From positions 95,241 to 159,240 of the forward strand of contig NZ_JAKILD010000010.1 in the NCBI RefSeq assembly GCF_023283825.1: a stretch of 64,000 nucleotides of DNA, read 5' to 3'. The stretch is from Shewanella olleyana. GTDB taxonomy: Bacteria > Pseudomonadota > Gammaproteobacteria > Enterobacterales > Shewanellaceae. Shown piece by piece: positions 15,130 to 23,897 of the stretch. Each line of letters opens with the position of its first letter. Position 1 is the first letter of the stretch. Under the pieces are notes generated by a model. The model did no database searches, was not told the origin of the DNA, and saw nothing but the letters and a program-made list of their open reading frames with translations. A program made the position numbers and the translations under genes.

Positions 15130-17773
15130 ATCACCAAAAGTCGTTAAAAAGAAACTCTTTTCTCCTATATGGTTATTGCCTATTGTCGCGCTTGCGCTGG
15201 GGGCTTGGCTTGGAATCAAAAGTATTAAAGAGTCAGGAATTGAAATACAAGTTCACTTCCCAAGTGCTATTGGCATTGATATAGGTAAAACGTTAGTGAA
15301 ATACCAAGGGCTAACCGTTGGTAAAGTCACAGATATTAGCCTCGACAAAGATTTATCTGGAGTGAACGTTACAATCGTCATGGATTATCGTTCAGATCCT
15401 TTTTTAAATAAAAACACCCTATTTTGGCTGGTGATGCCAAAAGCCAGTATTACCGGTATTGAAGGCTTAGATACACTGTTTTCTGGTAATTACATCGCCA
15501 TTGAACCCGGTGATGGTAGTTCCACATCAAAGTTTATAGCCTCAACTGAAGCTCCTTCAATGATCCCAAATGAAGAGGAAGGTATCGTCGTTAAACTGAC
15601 GACTTCTACCTTAGGTTCATTAGATGTAGGCTCTTTAGTATTTTATCGCCAAGTGCCTGTGGGTAAAGTCGTTAACTATCGTTTGATAGATAGTGACACT
15701 ATTATTATCAGTACTTTCATTGAACAGCAGTACTCACATCTAGTAAATCAAGAGTCTCAGTTTTGGAATGTATCAGGCCTTAAAATTGATGCATCTTTAT
15801 CTGGGATTAACGTAAATACTGAAAGTCTTGCATCACTATTAGCTGGCGGGATTAGCTTTAATTCGGGTGCTAAAGCCGATAAAGCAGTCACCGGCGATCA
15901 CTACGTTTTATACCCTGATGAAGAAAGCGCAGTTAAAGGAGTCGAATTTGTGTTAACTGCAGAAAATGCAGATGAAATTAACCAAGGCTCTGCAATGGTT
16001 TATCGTGGCGTTGAAGTCGGTAAAATCCATAAAACTCAATTAACCGAAAGTGGGGTTAAGTTTTTAGCAAAATTTGATATCCAATATCAACACCTACTCA
16101 ATGCCGACAGTCAATTTTGGGTTTCTGGTGCTGATATTTCGATAGATGGCGTTAAGCATGCGAGTCGTTTACTCACTGGTAGTGTAGTCAATGTATTACC
16201 TGGATTAAGTGATAGCGCAATACCACAAGATTTTAAATTACAAAACCAAGCACCAGATCTACTAAGTGACAGTAAGTTTAATATTAAGTTGACCTCCGAT
16301 GAACACAATGGCTTAGATACTGGAGCCAAAGTCAGATACAAACAAATGCCAATAGGCGAAATCACTCAAGTAAAGTTTTCTGATGATTTTAGTGGTGTAG
16401 AGTATTTAGTTGAAATACTACCTGAATACAAAAACCTGCTAACATCCGATAGTCATTTTGTTTCTGAGTCAGCTTTAAAAATCGATGCATCTTTAGATGG
16501 TGTTACGGTTACAACTCGGGATATAAGTACAGCTCTTGATGGCGCGATATCATTAGTGAGAGGCAATAACAAAGCATTAGTCAAACCTAATAGCCGCTTT
16601 GCGCTTTATCATTCTAATGAGAATGCTGCTGAGTCAATTGCTAAAAACAACATCACTACCCTTACACTCGAAAGTATTGATGGCGCCGGGTTATCTGCTG
16701 GCTCGTCAATTTATTATAAAAAAATGAAAATTGGCGCTGTTAAAGATGTTCGCTGGGATAATAAAACTGATCAGTTTTCGATTAGTCTGGCTATAAAAAA
16801 TAAATTTAGTCAGTTAGTTCGTGATAATAGTGTGTTTTGGCGAAATGACGCTGCGAGCATTAACGCAAGCTTGTCTGGTATTGAAGTCAATGTAGCACCA
16901 CTTGAAGGCGCACTTAAAGGCAGTATCAGCTTAGGCTTACTCAGTGACGATCAAATGGGTAACCAACAGCGTTTGTACGACTCAAAAGAGTTAGCGCTCA
17001 AACAAGCCCAAACCATAACGCTTACTCTACCTGCTGAAGCTAAGGTTGCAGCTAAAGCTGCTATTCGTTACCAAGGTCACCAGATTGGTGTTGTTCAGCA
17101 AGTGAAATTGAACCAAGATTTACAGACGTTAACTGCAACGGCTTACCTTTATGGCGAGTATGCTAGCCACTTCACTAAATCTGACACTGAGTATTTTGTG
17201 GTCGATGCGCAAATTTCGTTAACAGGCATTAAAGCACCAGAGACACTCATTACAGGGCCATATATCGGTGTTATACCAGGTAAAGGTTCAGAGAGTGCTG
17301 ATAGTGCTGATAGTGCTGATATATTTGAAGCACATTTAGCTGCTCGATATGATGCTGATATTGACGATGATGCTTTAACTTTAATTATAGAAGACAGTCA
17401 ACTTGGCTCGATTAAAGTGGGAACACCCATCTTTTTCAGAGGAATTTCTATTGGGCAAGTTGACGGTTACACCTTGTCTGATAACGGTAATAAAGTACTC
17501 ATGTACTCGCACATTGAACAACAATATACCCACCTTGTTAATCAGACTAGTCGATTCTGGGATGCATCGGGTATTCAATTAGAAGTGGGGATTTTCTCAG
17601 GGGCCCAAATTGAGACAGGCTCATTAGAAACCCTACTATCTGGTGGTATTTCTGTCGCCACTGAAGATGTCACGACGAGTGAAAATAAATTGTCTTCAGG
17701 TGCCAGCTTTAATCTTTATAACAAGATGAAAGAAGAATGGCGTAGCTGGCAACCAGAGCAAGTTAAACCGTAG
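15116..17773 (+). CDS. letB: MCE-domain lipid-transport protein LetB (seven MCE domains)
   Basis: 885 residues from the ATG at 15116, which overlaps the stop of the previous gene and matches the usual N-terminus. One membrane helix near 17-36 anchors it; seven MCE domains then begin near residues 40, 153, 275, 387, 513, 630 and 750, each with the pattern V.Y.G..VG.V. This equals E. coli LetB (YebT), whose stacked MCE rings form a hydrophobic tunnel spanning the periplasm. A 9-bp tandem repeat encodes Ser-Ala-Asp three times between domains six and seven. Operon with the split letA genes. Confidence 0.95.
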   Translation: MTQIESPKVVKKKLFSPIWLLPIVALALGAWLGIKSIKESGIEIQVHFPSAIGIDIGKTLVKYQGLTVGKVTDISLDKDLSGVNVTIVMDYRSDPFLNKNTLFWLVMPKASITGIEGLDTLFSGNYIAIEPGDGSSTSKFIASTEAPSMIPNEEEGIVVKLTTSTLGSLDVGSLVFYRQVPVGKVVNYRLIDSDTIIISTFIEQQYSHLVNQESQFWNVSGLKIDASLSGINVNTESLASLLAGGISFNSGAKADKAVTGDHYVLYPDEESAVKGVEFVLTAENADEINQGSAMVYRGVEVGKIHKTQLTESGVKFLAKFDIQYQHLLNADSQFWVSGADISIDGVKHASRLLTGSVVNVLPGLSDSAIPQDFKLQNQAPDLLSDSKFNIKLTSDEHNGLDTGAKVRYKQMPIGEITQVKFSDDFSGVEYLVEILPEYKNLLTSDSHFVSESALKIDASLDGVTVTTRDISTALDGAISLVRGNNKALVKPNSRFALYHSNENAAESIAKNNITTLTLESIDGAGLSAGSSIYYKKMKIGAVKDVRWDNKTDQFSISLAIKNKFSQLVRDNSVFWRNDAASINASLSGIEVNVAPLEGALKGSISLGLLSDDQMGNQQRLYDSKELALKQAQTITLTLPAEAKVAAKAAIRYQGHQIGVVQQVKLNQDLQTLTATAYLYGEYASHFTKSDTEYFVVDAQISLTGIKAPETLITGPYIGVIPGKGSESADSADSADIFEAHLAARYDADIDDDALTLIIEDSQLGSIKVGTPIFFRGISIGQVDGYTLSDNGNKVLMYSHIEQQYTHLVNQTSRFWDASGIQLEVGIFSGAQIETGSLETLLSGGISVATEDVTTSENKLSSGASFNLYNKMKEEWRSWQPEQVKP
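17294..17320 (+). repeat. 9-bp tandem repeat, three units, inside letB
   Basis: AGTGCTGAT occurs three times in a row without mismatch, encoding (SAD)3 at residues 727-735 in the linker before the last MCE domain. Unit gain or loss keeps the frame. Confidence 0.9.
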
Positions 17774-17800
17774 GTATATAGCTTAACTAATCATTCCAAT

Positions 17801-17828
17801 AAAAAAGTCGGCTTATGCCGACTTTTTT
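17801..17828. terminator. Bidirectional Rho-independent terminator
   Basis: A perfect 12-bp stem AAAAAAGTCGGC/GCCGACTTTTTT with a TTAT loop, placed between the convergent letB and SpmAB-type genes. The U-runs serve both strands. Confidence 0.92.
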
Positions 17829-17856
17829 ATTGCTTATGATAATGATAATAACAAAC

Positions 17857-19083
17857 TTAACCATAAAACCAGTAACAAACACCGATAGCAGCAATAATCC
17901 CACCCACATCAGCAGCAAGTCCGCAGCCTAATGCATGGCGACTATTTCGAATACCAACAGAGCCAAAATACACCGCTAAAACATAAAATGTGGTTTCAGT
18001 ACTGCCCTGAAATATTGCTGACAATCTTCCTGCAAAAGAATCGACACCATGATGGTCCATCGTTTCAAGCATCATCGCTCTTGCGCCAGAGCCACTAAAA
18101 GGCTTCATTAGCGCAGTAGGCATAGCATCAACAAAACGGTTATCAAAGCCAAATAAAGCCACTAGGTTTGATAAACCTTGTAAAGCAAAATCTAACGCTC
18201 CAGAGGCCCTTAATAAGCCAATGGCCAATAACATTGCGAGCAAATAAGGAATGAGCATCACAGCCTGCGAGAACCCACCTTTCGCCCCTTCTACAAATTC
18301 ATCGTAAATGGCGACTTTCCTGTGTCCTGCTATGAGAATAAAACTCAAAATGAGTACTAATAAAATGCCGTTACCTAAGGCTGTTGATAAAGTACCAATG
18401 GCATCGGCTGATAATGTCATTAAATAAAATACACTGGCAATCAACACACTGATTAAGGTTGCGCCATAGGCGAGCACAACACTATTAAGTAAAGAGATAC
18501 GTTGCACAATTGCCACCACAGTCAAGCCAACTAATGTCGATGCAACAGTTGCGAGTAAAATAGGTAAAAATACGTCAGCAGGAGCTGCAGCGCCTTGTTG
18601 GGCACGATATAAAAATACTGTGACTGGCACTAAGGTGACAGAAGAGGTATTTAGGACTAAGAATAAGATTTGCGCATTGGTCGCAACGGTTTTTTCAGGG
18701 TTTAAACTTTGTAAATCCTGCATTGCCTTAAGCCCAAGAGGCGTTGCTGCATTATCAAGCCCAAGCATATTAGCTGTTAAGTTCATCGACATACTGCCAT
18801 AGGCAGGATGCCCTCTTGGTACATCAGGCATGAGTTTAGATAATAAAGGTTCAAATAATCGAGCAAATACCGCGACAACCCCTGCCTTTTCGCCGACTTG
18901 CATCAAGCCCATCCACAATGCCAATACGCCAATCAAACCTATCGATATTTCAGCGGCAAGTCTCGCACTACTGAATATGGCATTGACTGAGTCACTGAGC
19001 ACCTCAACATGGCCATTGAATAACTGAACTATGATGGCGACAGCTGCCGTTATAAAAAAGAATAACCAAACTCTATTCAGCAC
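17857..19083 (-). CDS. Nucleoside-recognition (gate) domain membrane protein, SpmA-SpmB fusion
   Basis: 408 residues with roughly ten membrane helices. The N-terminal half carries the SpmA-type block around RGHPAYGSMSMNLTANMLG and DNAATPLGLKAM; the C-terminal half carries SpmB features (GSGARAMM, FQGSTETTFYVLAVYFG, GCGLAADVGG). In Bacillus, SpmA and SpmB are separate spore-maturation proteins; fused versions are common in non-sporulating Gram-negatives, where the function is unknown. Domain relatives include gate domains of nucleoside and ferrous iron transporters, so a transport role is plausible. The gene is inserted between letB and rsmF, neighbours in E. coli. Confidence 0.85.
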   Translation of the reverse strand: MLNRVWLFFFITAAVAIIVQLFNGHVEVLSDSVNAIFSSARLAAEISIGLIGVLALWMGLMQVGEKAGVVAVFARLFEPLLSKLMPDVPRGHPAYGSMSMNLTANMLGLDNAATPLGLKAMQDLQSLNPEKTVATNAQILFLVLNTSSVTLVPVTVFLYRAQQGAAAPADVFLPILLATVASTLVGLTVVAIVQRISLLNSVVLAYGATLISVLIASVFYLMTLSADAIGTLSTALGNGILLVLILSFILIAGHRKVAIYDEFVEGAKGGFSQAVMLIPYLLAMLLAIGLLRASGALDFALQGLSNLVALFGFDNRFVDAMPTALMKPFSGSGARAMMLETMDHHGVDSFAGRLSAIFQGSTETTFYVLAVYFGSVGIRNSRHALGCGLAADVGGIIAAIGVCYWFYG

Positions 19084-19262
19084 TTAATACTCCAATATCC
19101 TCACCGATATTATCCTGACCGACATCAACCCAGCTTATATGCCTATATCATTTCTAAGCTTTTATCATTTCCAAGCTTTGTCGGCATAGATAGCCTAAGC
19201 TTGATTAATGCATGATATAATCTATTTCATTATTACACAGTTGTTTTATCGAATTTTTTACT

Positions 19263-20714
19263 ATGGCTCAAATTAATCCAGATTACCTCACACACATTGC
19301 CAGCGAGCTTCCTGAACATCTTAATATGAATGATTTTATCGCGGCCTGTCACCGACCTTTAAGAAAATCAATCAGAGTAAACACCTTAAAGATTACTGTT
19401 GATGATTTTAAACAGGTTATGAATTCAAAAGAATGGAAATTTGAACCCATTCCTTGGTGCAAAGAAGGTTTCTGGATAACTCACGATGACAGTCAGCAAC
19501 CAGGTAATTGCGTTGAGCATATTCAAGGGCTTTTTTATATACAAGAAGCAAGCTCTATGCTGCCGCCTCAAGCGCTATTTAACGAATTACTCAACGATGA
19601 CGTAGGTCAAGCACCTATAGTATTAGATGTAGCCTCTGCGCCAGGCTCTAAAACCACCCAACTTGCAGCGTTAATGCATAACCAAGGTTTATTAATTGCT
19701 AACGAATACTCATCAAGCAGAGTCAAAATCCTTCATGCTAATATTCAACGCATGGGCGTTAACCAAACTGCTTTAACCCATTTTGATGGTAAAGTTTTTG
19801 GTGAGTACCTTTATGAAAAATTTGACGCCATCTTATTGGACGCACCTTGTGGCGGCGAAGGCACTGTAAGGAAAGACGTTAATGCGCTTAAAAACTGGCA
19901 ACTCGATGACGTAACAGATATTGCCGAAACCCAAAAACAGTTGATTGAATCAGCCTTTTTAGCCTTAAAACCTGGCGGTTCATTAGTCTATTCGACCTGT
20001 ACGTTAAGTCAGATTGAAAACCAACAAATTTGTCATTATATACAAGAGCAATATCCAGATTCGGTTGAGTTTATACCGCTAAATCACTTATTTGAAAATG
20101 CAGAAAAAGTCTGTACGTCAGAAGGTTTCTTGCATGTTTGGCCTCAAATATTTGATAGTGAAGGTTTCTTTGTCGCTAAAATTCATAAGAAAACCTCTGT
20201 GCCACGATTAAAGAAGTGCCCTAAACAACAACGCAACTTTCCTTTTGTTTCAGCCAATGAAAAGCAAACTAGTGCTGTCGCTGAATATTTACTCAAAACT
20301 TTCAATATAACGATACCCGAACAGTTTAACGTTATGATCCGTGACGAGGAATATTGGTTATTTCCAAAAACATTCAGTCAATTCATAGGACTAATGCGCT
20401 TTCAGCGGATAGGTTTCAAACTCGCTGACGTGCTTAAAAAAGGCTTTAAGGTCAAACATGAAGCCATCATTGCATTGAGTGATTCCATTGAGGATCAAGA
20501 CAGAGTTATTGAGCTGAGTCGTCAGCAAGCGATTGAGTTTTTAATGGGCCGTGACATACCAACCAATGAGATTGTAGGTTTAGATGTGAAACCTGCAGGT
20601 GAAATGATTGTGAGCTTTCACAATAAGCCACTTGGCGTCGTAAAACACCTTGGGCATCGCCTTAAAAACAACCTTCCAAGGGAATTGGTAAAAGATAAAA
20701 TTGAAACGAAATAA
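19263..20714 (+). CDS. rsmF: 16S rRNA m5C1407 methyltransferase RsmF
   Basis: 483 residues. SAM-binding motif I is at DVASAPGSKTTQ, motif IV at DAPCGGEGT with one catalytic cysteine, and motif VI at STCTL with the second. The C-terminal extension (about 310-483) contains the PUA-like part and the FPF/KQQRNFPF segment typical of RsmF (YebU). It methylates C1407 in the decoding region of 16S rRNA in assembled 30S subunits. It is a single gene; downstream lie a short tandem repeat and the SdsR-like RNA gene on the same strand. Confidence 0.95.
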   Translation: MAQINPDYLTHIASELPEHLNMNDFIAACHRPLRKSIRVNTLKITVDDFKQVMNSKEWKFEPIPWCKEGFWITHDDSQQPGNCVEHIQGLFYIQEASSMLPPQALFNELLNDDVGQAPIVLDVASAPGSKTTQLAALMHNQGLLIANEYSSSRVKILHANIQRMGVNQTALTHFDGKVFGEYLYEKFDAILLDAPCGGEGTVRKDVNALKNWQLDDVTDIAETQKQLIESAFLALKPGGSLVYSTCTLSQIENQQICHYIQEQYPDSVEFIPLNHLFENAEKVCTSEGFLHVWPQIFDSEGFFVAKIHKKTSVPRLKKCPKQQRNFPFVSANEKQTSAVAEYLLKTFNITIPEQFNVMIRDEEYWLFPKTFSQFIGLMRFQRIGFKLADVLKKGFKVKHEAIIALSDSIEDQDRVIELSRQQAIEFLMGRDIPTNEIVGLDVKPAGEMIVSFHNKPLGVVKHLGHRLKNNLPRELVKDKIETK

Positions 20715-20740
20715 CAAATTAATACGAAAGTTGAACCTAA

Positions 20741-20792
20741 GATAAGTTACTAAGTTAAGTCACTAAAATAAGTCTCTAATATAAGTCACTTA
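20741..20792 (+). repeat. Four degenerate 13-bp tandem repeats downstream of rsmF
   Basis: Units GATAAGTTACTAA, GTTAAGTCACTAA, AATAAGTCTCTAA and TATAAGTCACTTA follow each other exactly at a 13-base period. They are non-coding, AT-rich and start 27 bases past the rsmF stop. No function is evident; slippage expansion is the simplest origin. Confidence 0.8.
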
Positions 20793-20903
20793 GTTTGTTA
20801 AATATTTAGCACGAAAAACTTAAGCTAGAACAGCCAACAAGCTTTAAACACCAGTTGCCGAGCATTAAATGATCGATAAATGTGCAATTTTTCAATTGAC
20901 AAC

Positions 20904-20909
20904 TATAAT
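20904..20909 (+). promoter_or_regulatory. Promoter -10 element of the SdsR-like RNA
   Basis: TATAAT preceded by C and followed by TT (CTATAATT), close to the sigma-S-preferred -10. It ends 5 bases before the expected RNA start at 20914. No convincing -35 is seen 17-18 bases upstream (TGTGCA), as is common for sigma-S promoters. Confidence 0.6.
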
Positions 20910-20913
20910 TTGT

Positions 20914-21065
20914 GCAGACGATTTAGTTTCGAGAATAAAGCCCTGTGACGCTTTATTCTCATTCATGTTTACTGAGAATAGCCTCTCAACAGTAGCGCAG
21001 GGCTCTTTTTATTAAGAGCCATTCCCCTAGACCCAGAACAATTGGATAGTTTTGGGTCTTTTTTT
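20914..21065 (+). ncRNA. sdsR: SdsR (RyeB)-like small regulatory RNA
   Basis: Identified from remembered similarity to E. coli SdsR. Shared blocks in the same order: a 5' end GCAGACGATTTAG (E. coli GCAAGGCGATTTAG), AGCGCAGGGCTCT near 20994 (E. coli AGCGCACGGCTCT), then AAGAGCCATT-CCCCTAGACC near 21014-21033 (E. coli AAGAGCCATTTCCCTGGACC), which forms the GGCTCTT/AAGAGCC hairpin (21001-21020) before the terminator hairpin AGACCCAGAAC/GTTTTGGGTCT and U-run (21029-21065). The position just downstream of rsmF fits: in E. coli SdsR is a few genes past rsmF. SdsR is a sigma-S-dependent, Hfq-bound sRNA that represses porin and other mRNAs. The RNA here would be about 150 bases, not 104, because of an extra hairpin (GAGAATAAAG/CTTTATTCTC, 20931-20960) in the 5' half. 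Confidence 0.75.
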
Positions 21066-21100
21066 GGCTTTAATAAGGGGAATTAAATATTTTACAGGCT

Positions 21101-21889
21101 CTATCGACCTATCAGTTTGGCTGCATCAGTGAATAAATTAAAGAAGTTTTCTGAAGTGTAATGTGCCAAATCTTCATACTTTTCGCCGCGTAACTCAGCC
21201 ACAAACTCAGCAACATCACGAACGTAGGCAGGTTGGTTTTCTTTACCCCGGTGCGGCACTGGCGCTAAATATGGCGAGTCTGTTTCAACCAATAGTCTGT
21301 CTTGCGGAACTTGACGAATAACGCTGCGAAGCTCCCCTGCATTTTTAAAAGTGACAATGCCCGATACTGAAATGTAAAAACCTAAATCAATCGCTGCTTT
21401 AGCCATTTCCCAGTTTTCAGTAAAACAATGTAATACCCCACCGACTTTATCTGCACCGCCGGCTTTTAGCATTGCTATGGTGTCTTCACGAGCATCACGA
21501 GTATGCACAATTAACGGTTTGTTCACTTCAACAGCTAACGCTATTTGTTGTTCAAAACATTGTTGCTGTAGGGTTTTAGTTTCTGGGGCGTAAAAATAAT
21601 CAAGGCCTGTTTCGCCAATGGCTACCACTTTGCGGTCAGTAGCAAATTGTTTTATTTCATCAACATTTAAACCGTCTTGAACATCTAACGGGTGAACACC
21701 AGAAGAAAGGAACACATTATCAAACTGCGCCATTTTCTCACGCATAGATTCGAAACCTTGCTGGCGTACATTGACGCACAGCAGGTAATCTACACCACGA
21801 GATTTAGCGCCATCAATAATGGCTTGTAAGCTAGGTTGATCAGGAGCCGCTTTTAAACGGTCTAAATGGCAATGAGAGTCGATTAACAT
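21101..21889 (-). CDS. TatD-family metal-dependent hydrolase (YcfH)
   Basis: 262 residues. The TatD signatures are visible: DSHCHLD near the start, GETGLDYFY, LIVHTRDARED and the C-terminal ETDSPYLAP. Members are TIM-barrel metallohydrolases, reported as 3'-5' exonucleases acting on single-stranded or damaged DNA. It is the last gene of the pabC-mltG-tmk-holB-pilZ-tatD unit, matching E. coli ycfH beside holB. It is closer in context to YcfH than to TatD proper, so I give no symbol. Confidence 0.93.
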   Translation of the reverse strand: MLIDSHCHLDRLKAAPDQPSLQAIIDGAKSRGVDYLLCVNVRQQGFESMREKMAQFDNVFLSSGVHPLDVQDGLNVDEIKQFATDRKVVAIGETGLDYFYAPETKTLQQQCFEQQIALAVEVNKPLIVHTRDAREDTIAMLKAGGADKVGGVLHCFTENWEMAKAAIDLGFYISVSGIVTFKNAGELRSVIRQVPQDRLLVETDSPYLAPVPHRGKENQPAYVRDVAEFVAELRGEKYEDLAHYTSENFFNLFTDAAKLIGR

Positions 21890-21933
21890 TGGAATTCTAT
21901 CTAAAGCTAAAATAAGCCAGCAAGAATACCTAG

Positions 21934-22260
21934 CTACATTGTGCAGGTCAAATCACTTGAAGAAAGTTCACTCGAAAGTAATTTTTCTATGTGATGTTTA
22001 TGACTCTCAGGATCGGTTTTAATTTTAACCCCAATACCAGCGGGTCTGCCACCAGAAGCACCTAGTGGATTAATCCAAACAACGACACCTTTAAAGTCTG
22101 TCATTTGCGACGTACCTGGTAACTTATATGATATCGACAGCTCTTGACCTAAAAAATGGCTTTCTGTAGTCGAGATAAATAAACCTGCAGGTTTAATAAA
22201 TGGCATATAAGCTCTGTACAATTGGTGCAGAGTATCAAAATTTACAACAAGATCGGTCAT
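21934..22260 (-). CDS. pilZ: PilZ-domain protein, type IV pilus PilZ-like
   Basis: 108 residues, a single PilZ domain. The position directly after holB is the classical place of pilZ in Pseudomonas and Shewanella. As in type IV pilus PilZ, the N-terminal RxxxR/D-x-S-x-x-G c-di-GMP motifs are not clear; only LGASGGRPAGIGVK (near 71-84) is recognisable, so it may not bind c-di-GMP itself. PilZ supports type IV pilus assembly with FimX/PilB. The 12-base gap to holB indicates co-transcription. Confidence 0.82.
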   Translation of the reverse strand: MTDLVVNFDTLHQLYRAYMPFIKPAGLFISTTESHFLGQELSISYKLPGTSQMTDFKGVVVWINPLGASGGRPAGIGVKIKTDPESHKHHIEKLLSSELSSSDLTCTM

Positions 22261-22272
22261 AATCTCAGTCTA

Positions 22273-23232
22273 TTATTTAAGATGAATAAGTTGTCTAAAT
22301 TCAAGTATATAATCTTGGCATAAAGCCGGAGCATTAATACTCGCCATTGTTGCTAGTCGTTGACACATTTGTGCCACTTTCGAAGACAAACCAATAATGT
22401 TACCTATAGCTAAAGCATCTAGCTCTTTACTTTTTAACACATATTGTCTTAAGTACAAATATAAAACATTAAGCGCATCAACAATTTGATGTTCAGAAAC
22501 CTTAATTAAACTACCGGTCAAATGGCCTGATTTTATACTCAACGCCCAATCCGTACGAAACTGTATTAACTGCTGATAATGATTACTGCTGAGGCTTTCG
22601 GCTAATTTCAGCGGCCCCCCAATCATACTCAAACACCAAGTGACATCATGGGGCTTTTCACCTGGATTAACAGTCGGCAACATCTGGTATGTTTGCAGCC
22701 AGTCATACACTTGTCTTCTATCTGGTGTATGAAAAGCCACTTGTTGGCAGCGACTTTTAATCGTTGCTAATAATCGAGACGGAACATCTGTCTGTAAAAT
22801 GATTAAAATATTATTGCCAGGTTCTTCTAATGTTTTTAGTAACGCATTGGCTGATGCTAAATTAAACTGCTCACAATTTAAAATAATAGCAACTCGTTGA
22901 CCACCTTGCTGAGCGGTAACGGTAAGCTTTTGGCATAAATCACGAATTTGATCAACTTTAATTTGAGTGCCATCGGCCTTAACCACATGACAATCAGGAT
23001 GCGTGCCCGCCTTAAATAGCAAACAACTTTTACATTGGCCACAAGCACCCACAGGGGTTAACACTGTGCACATTGCCGCTTCAGCCATTTCATTCGCTAA
23101 AATTTGACCACCTAAGCCTTGGTCAATACTGACAAGTTGAGCATGAGCACTGTGGCCACTATTGCGCTCATTGATAAAGCGCTCAAATGGCGCTTGTAAC
23201 CAAGGTAATTGATGTAAACCAAATGCTTGCAT
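22273..23232 (-). CDS. holB: DNA polymerase III delta-prime subunit
   Basis: 319 residues. It has the AAA+ clamp-loader fold with a zinc module (CGQCKSC and nearby Cys, residues about 63-80), the sensor-like ANALLKTLEEPG segment and SRCQ (the SRC motif). There is no intact P-loop, as expected for delta-prime, which is the stator of the clamp loader. It lies 35 bases after tmk and just before pilZ. Confidence 0.94.
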   Translation of the reverse strand: MQAFGLHQLPWLQAPFERFINERNSGHSAHAQLVSIDQGLGGQILANEMAEAAMCTVLTPVGACGQCKSCLLFKAGTHPDCHVVKADGTQIKVDQIRDLCQKLTVTAQQGGQRVAIILNCEQFNLASANALLKTLEEPGNNILIILQTDVPSRLLATIKSRCQQVAFHTPDRRQVYDWLQTYQMLPTVNPGEKPHDVTWCLSMIGGPLKLAESLSSNHYQQLIQFRTDWALSIKSGHLTGSLIKVSEHQIVDALNVLYLYLRQYVLKSKELDALAIGNIIGLSSKVAQMCQRLATMASINAPALCQDYILEFRQLIHLK

Positions 23233-23267
23233 TATAAGCTCGCTCTAATCATCTGTATTAACATGGC

Positions 23268-23897
23268 TTAGCCTAACCTAGCCGTTAATTCATGAGTAAT
23301 TTGCGCATGCACTTGCTCAATGGTTTTACTGGCATCTATAACGATAATTGTGTCGTCTTCTGCTGCAAAAGATAAAAATGTCGCTCTCGCACGCTCAAAA
23401 AACGCTATCTTTTGCGTTTCAATTCTATCTAATTCACCACGATTAGCTGCTCGTGTCAGCCCTATTTGCGGGTCAATATCAAGATACAATGTCAAGTCAG
23501 GTTTAAACCCTTTCAAGGTAATATCACTGATTGATTTAACCAAAGGCATTAAGCCTCTGCCACCACCTTGATAGGCTAATGAAGATAAGTTGTGACGATC
23601 GCCCAATACCCAAGTGCCTTTCGCTAAGGCTGGTTTAATCACATTGGCAATCAACTGAGCTCTAGCCGCATAAAATAATAAGCATTCGGCTTCATCACAA
23701 AGCGGGTCCGTTTCATCGGCTACCTTTACTAAATCACGCATTTTTTCAGCGAGGGGCGTACCGCCAGGTTCTCGAGTACATACTGGTGCTTGATGAATAT
23801 GTTGAGTAATGATTGCTTTAACTAATTCAATAGCGCTTGATTTACCTGCGCCTTCTAATCCTTCAATAACAATAAACTTAGCTTGTTCTTGGGTCAT
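23268..23897 (-). CDS. tmk: Thymidylate kinase
   Basis: 209 residues. P-loop [10 protein letters not shown] near residue 12, the DR(H) motif in [14 protein letters not shown] and the lid region around RGELDRIE. It converts dTMP to dTDP with ATP. Its ATG overlaps the mltG stop by four bases (translational coupling). Confidence 0.96.
   Translation of the reverse strand: MTQEQAKFIVIEGLEGAGKSSAIELVKAIITQHIHQAPVCTREPGGTPLAEKMRDLVKVADETDPLCDEAECLLFYAARAQLIANVIKPALAKGTWVLGDRHNLSSLAYQGGGRGLMPLVKSISDITLKGFKPDLTLYLDIDPQIGLTRAANRGELDRIETQKIAFFERARATFLSFAAEDDTIIVIDASKTIEQVHAQITHELTARLG

Noticed and set aside
20741..20792. CRISPR-like array
   Set aside because: Repeats are 13 bases with no unique spacers.
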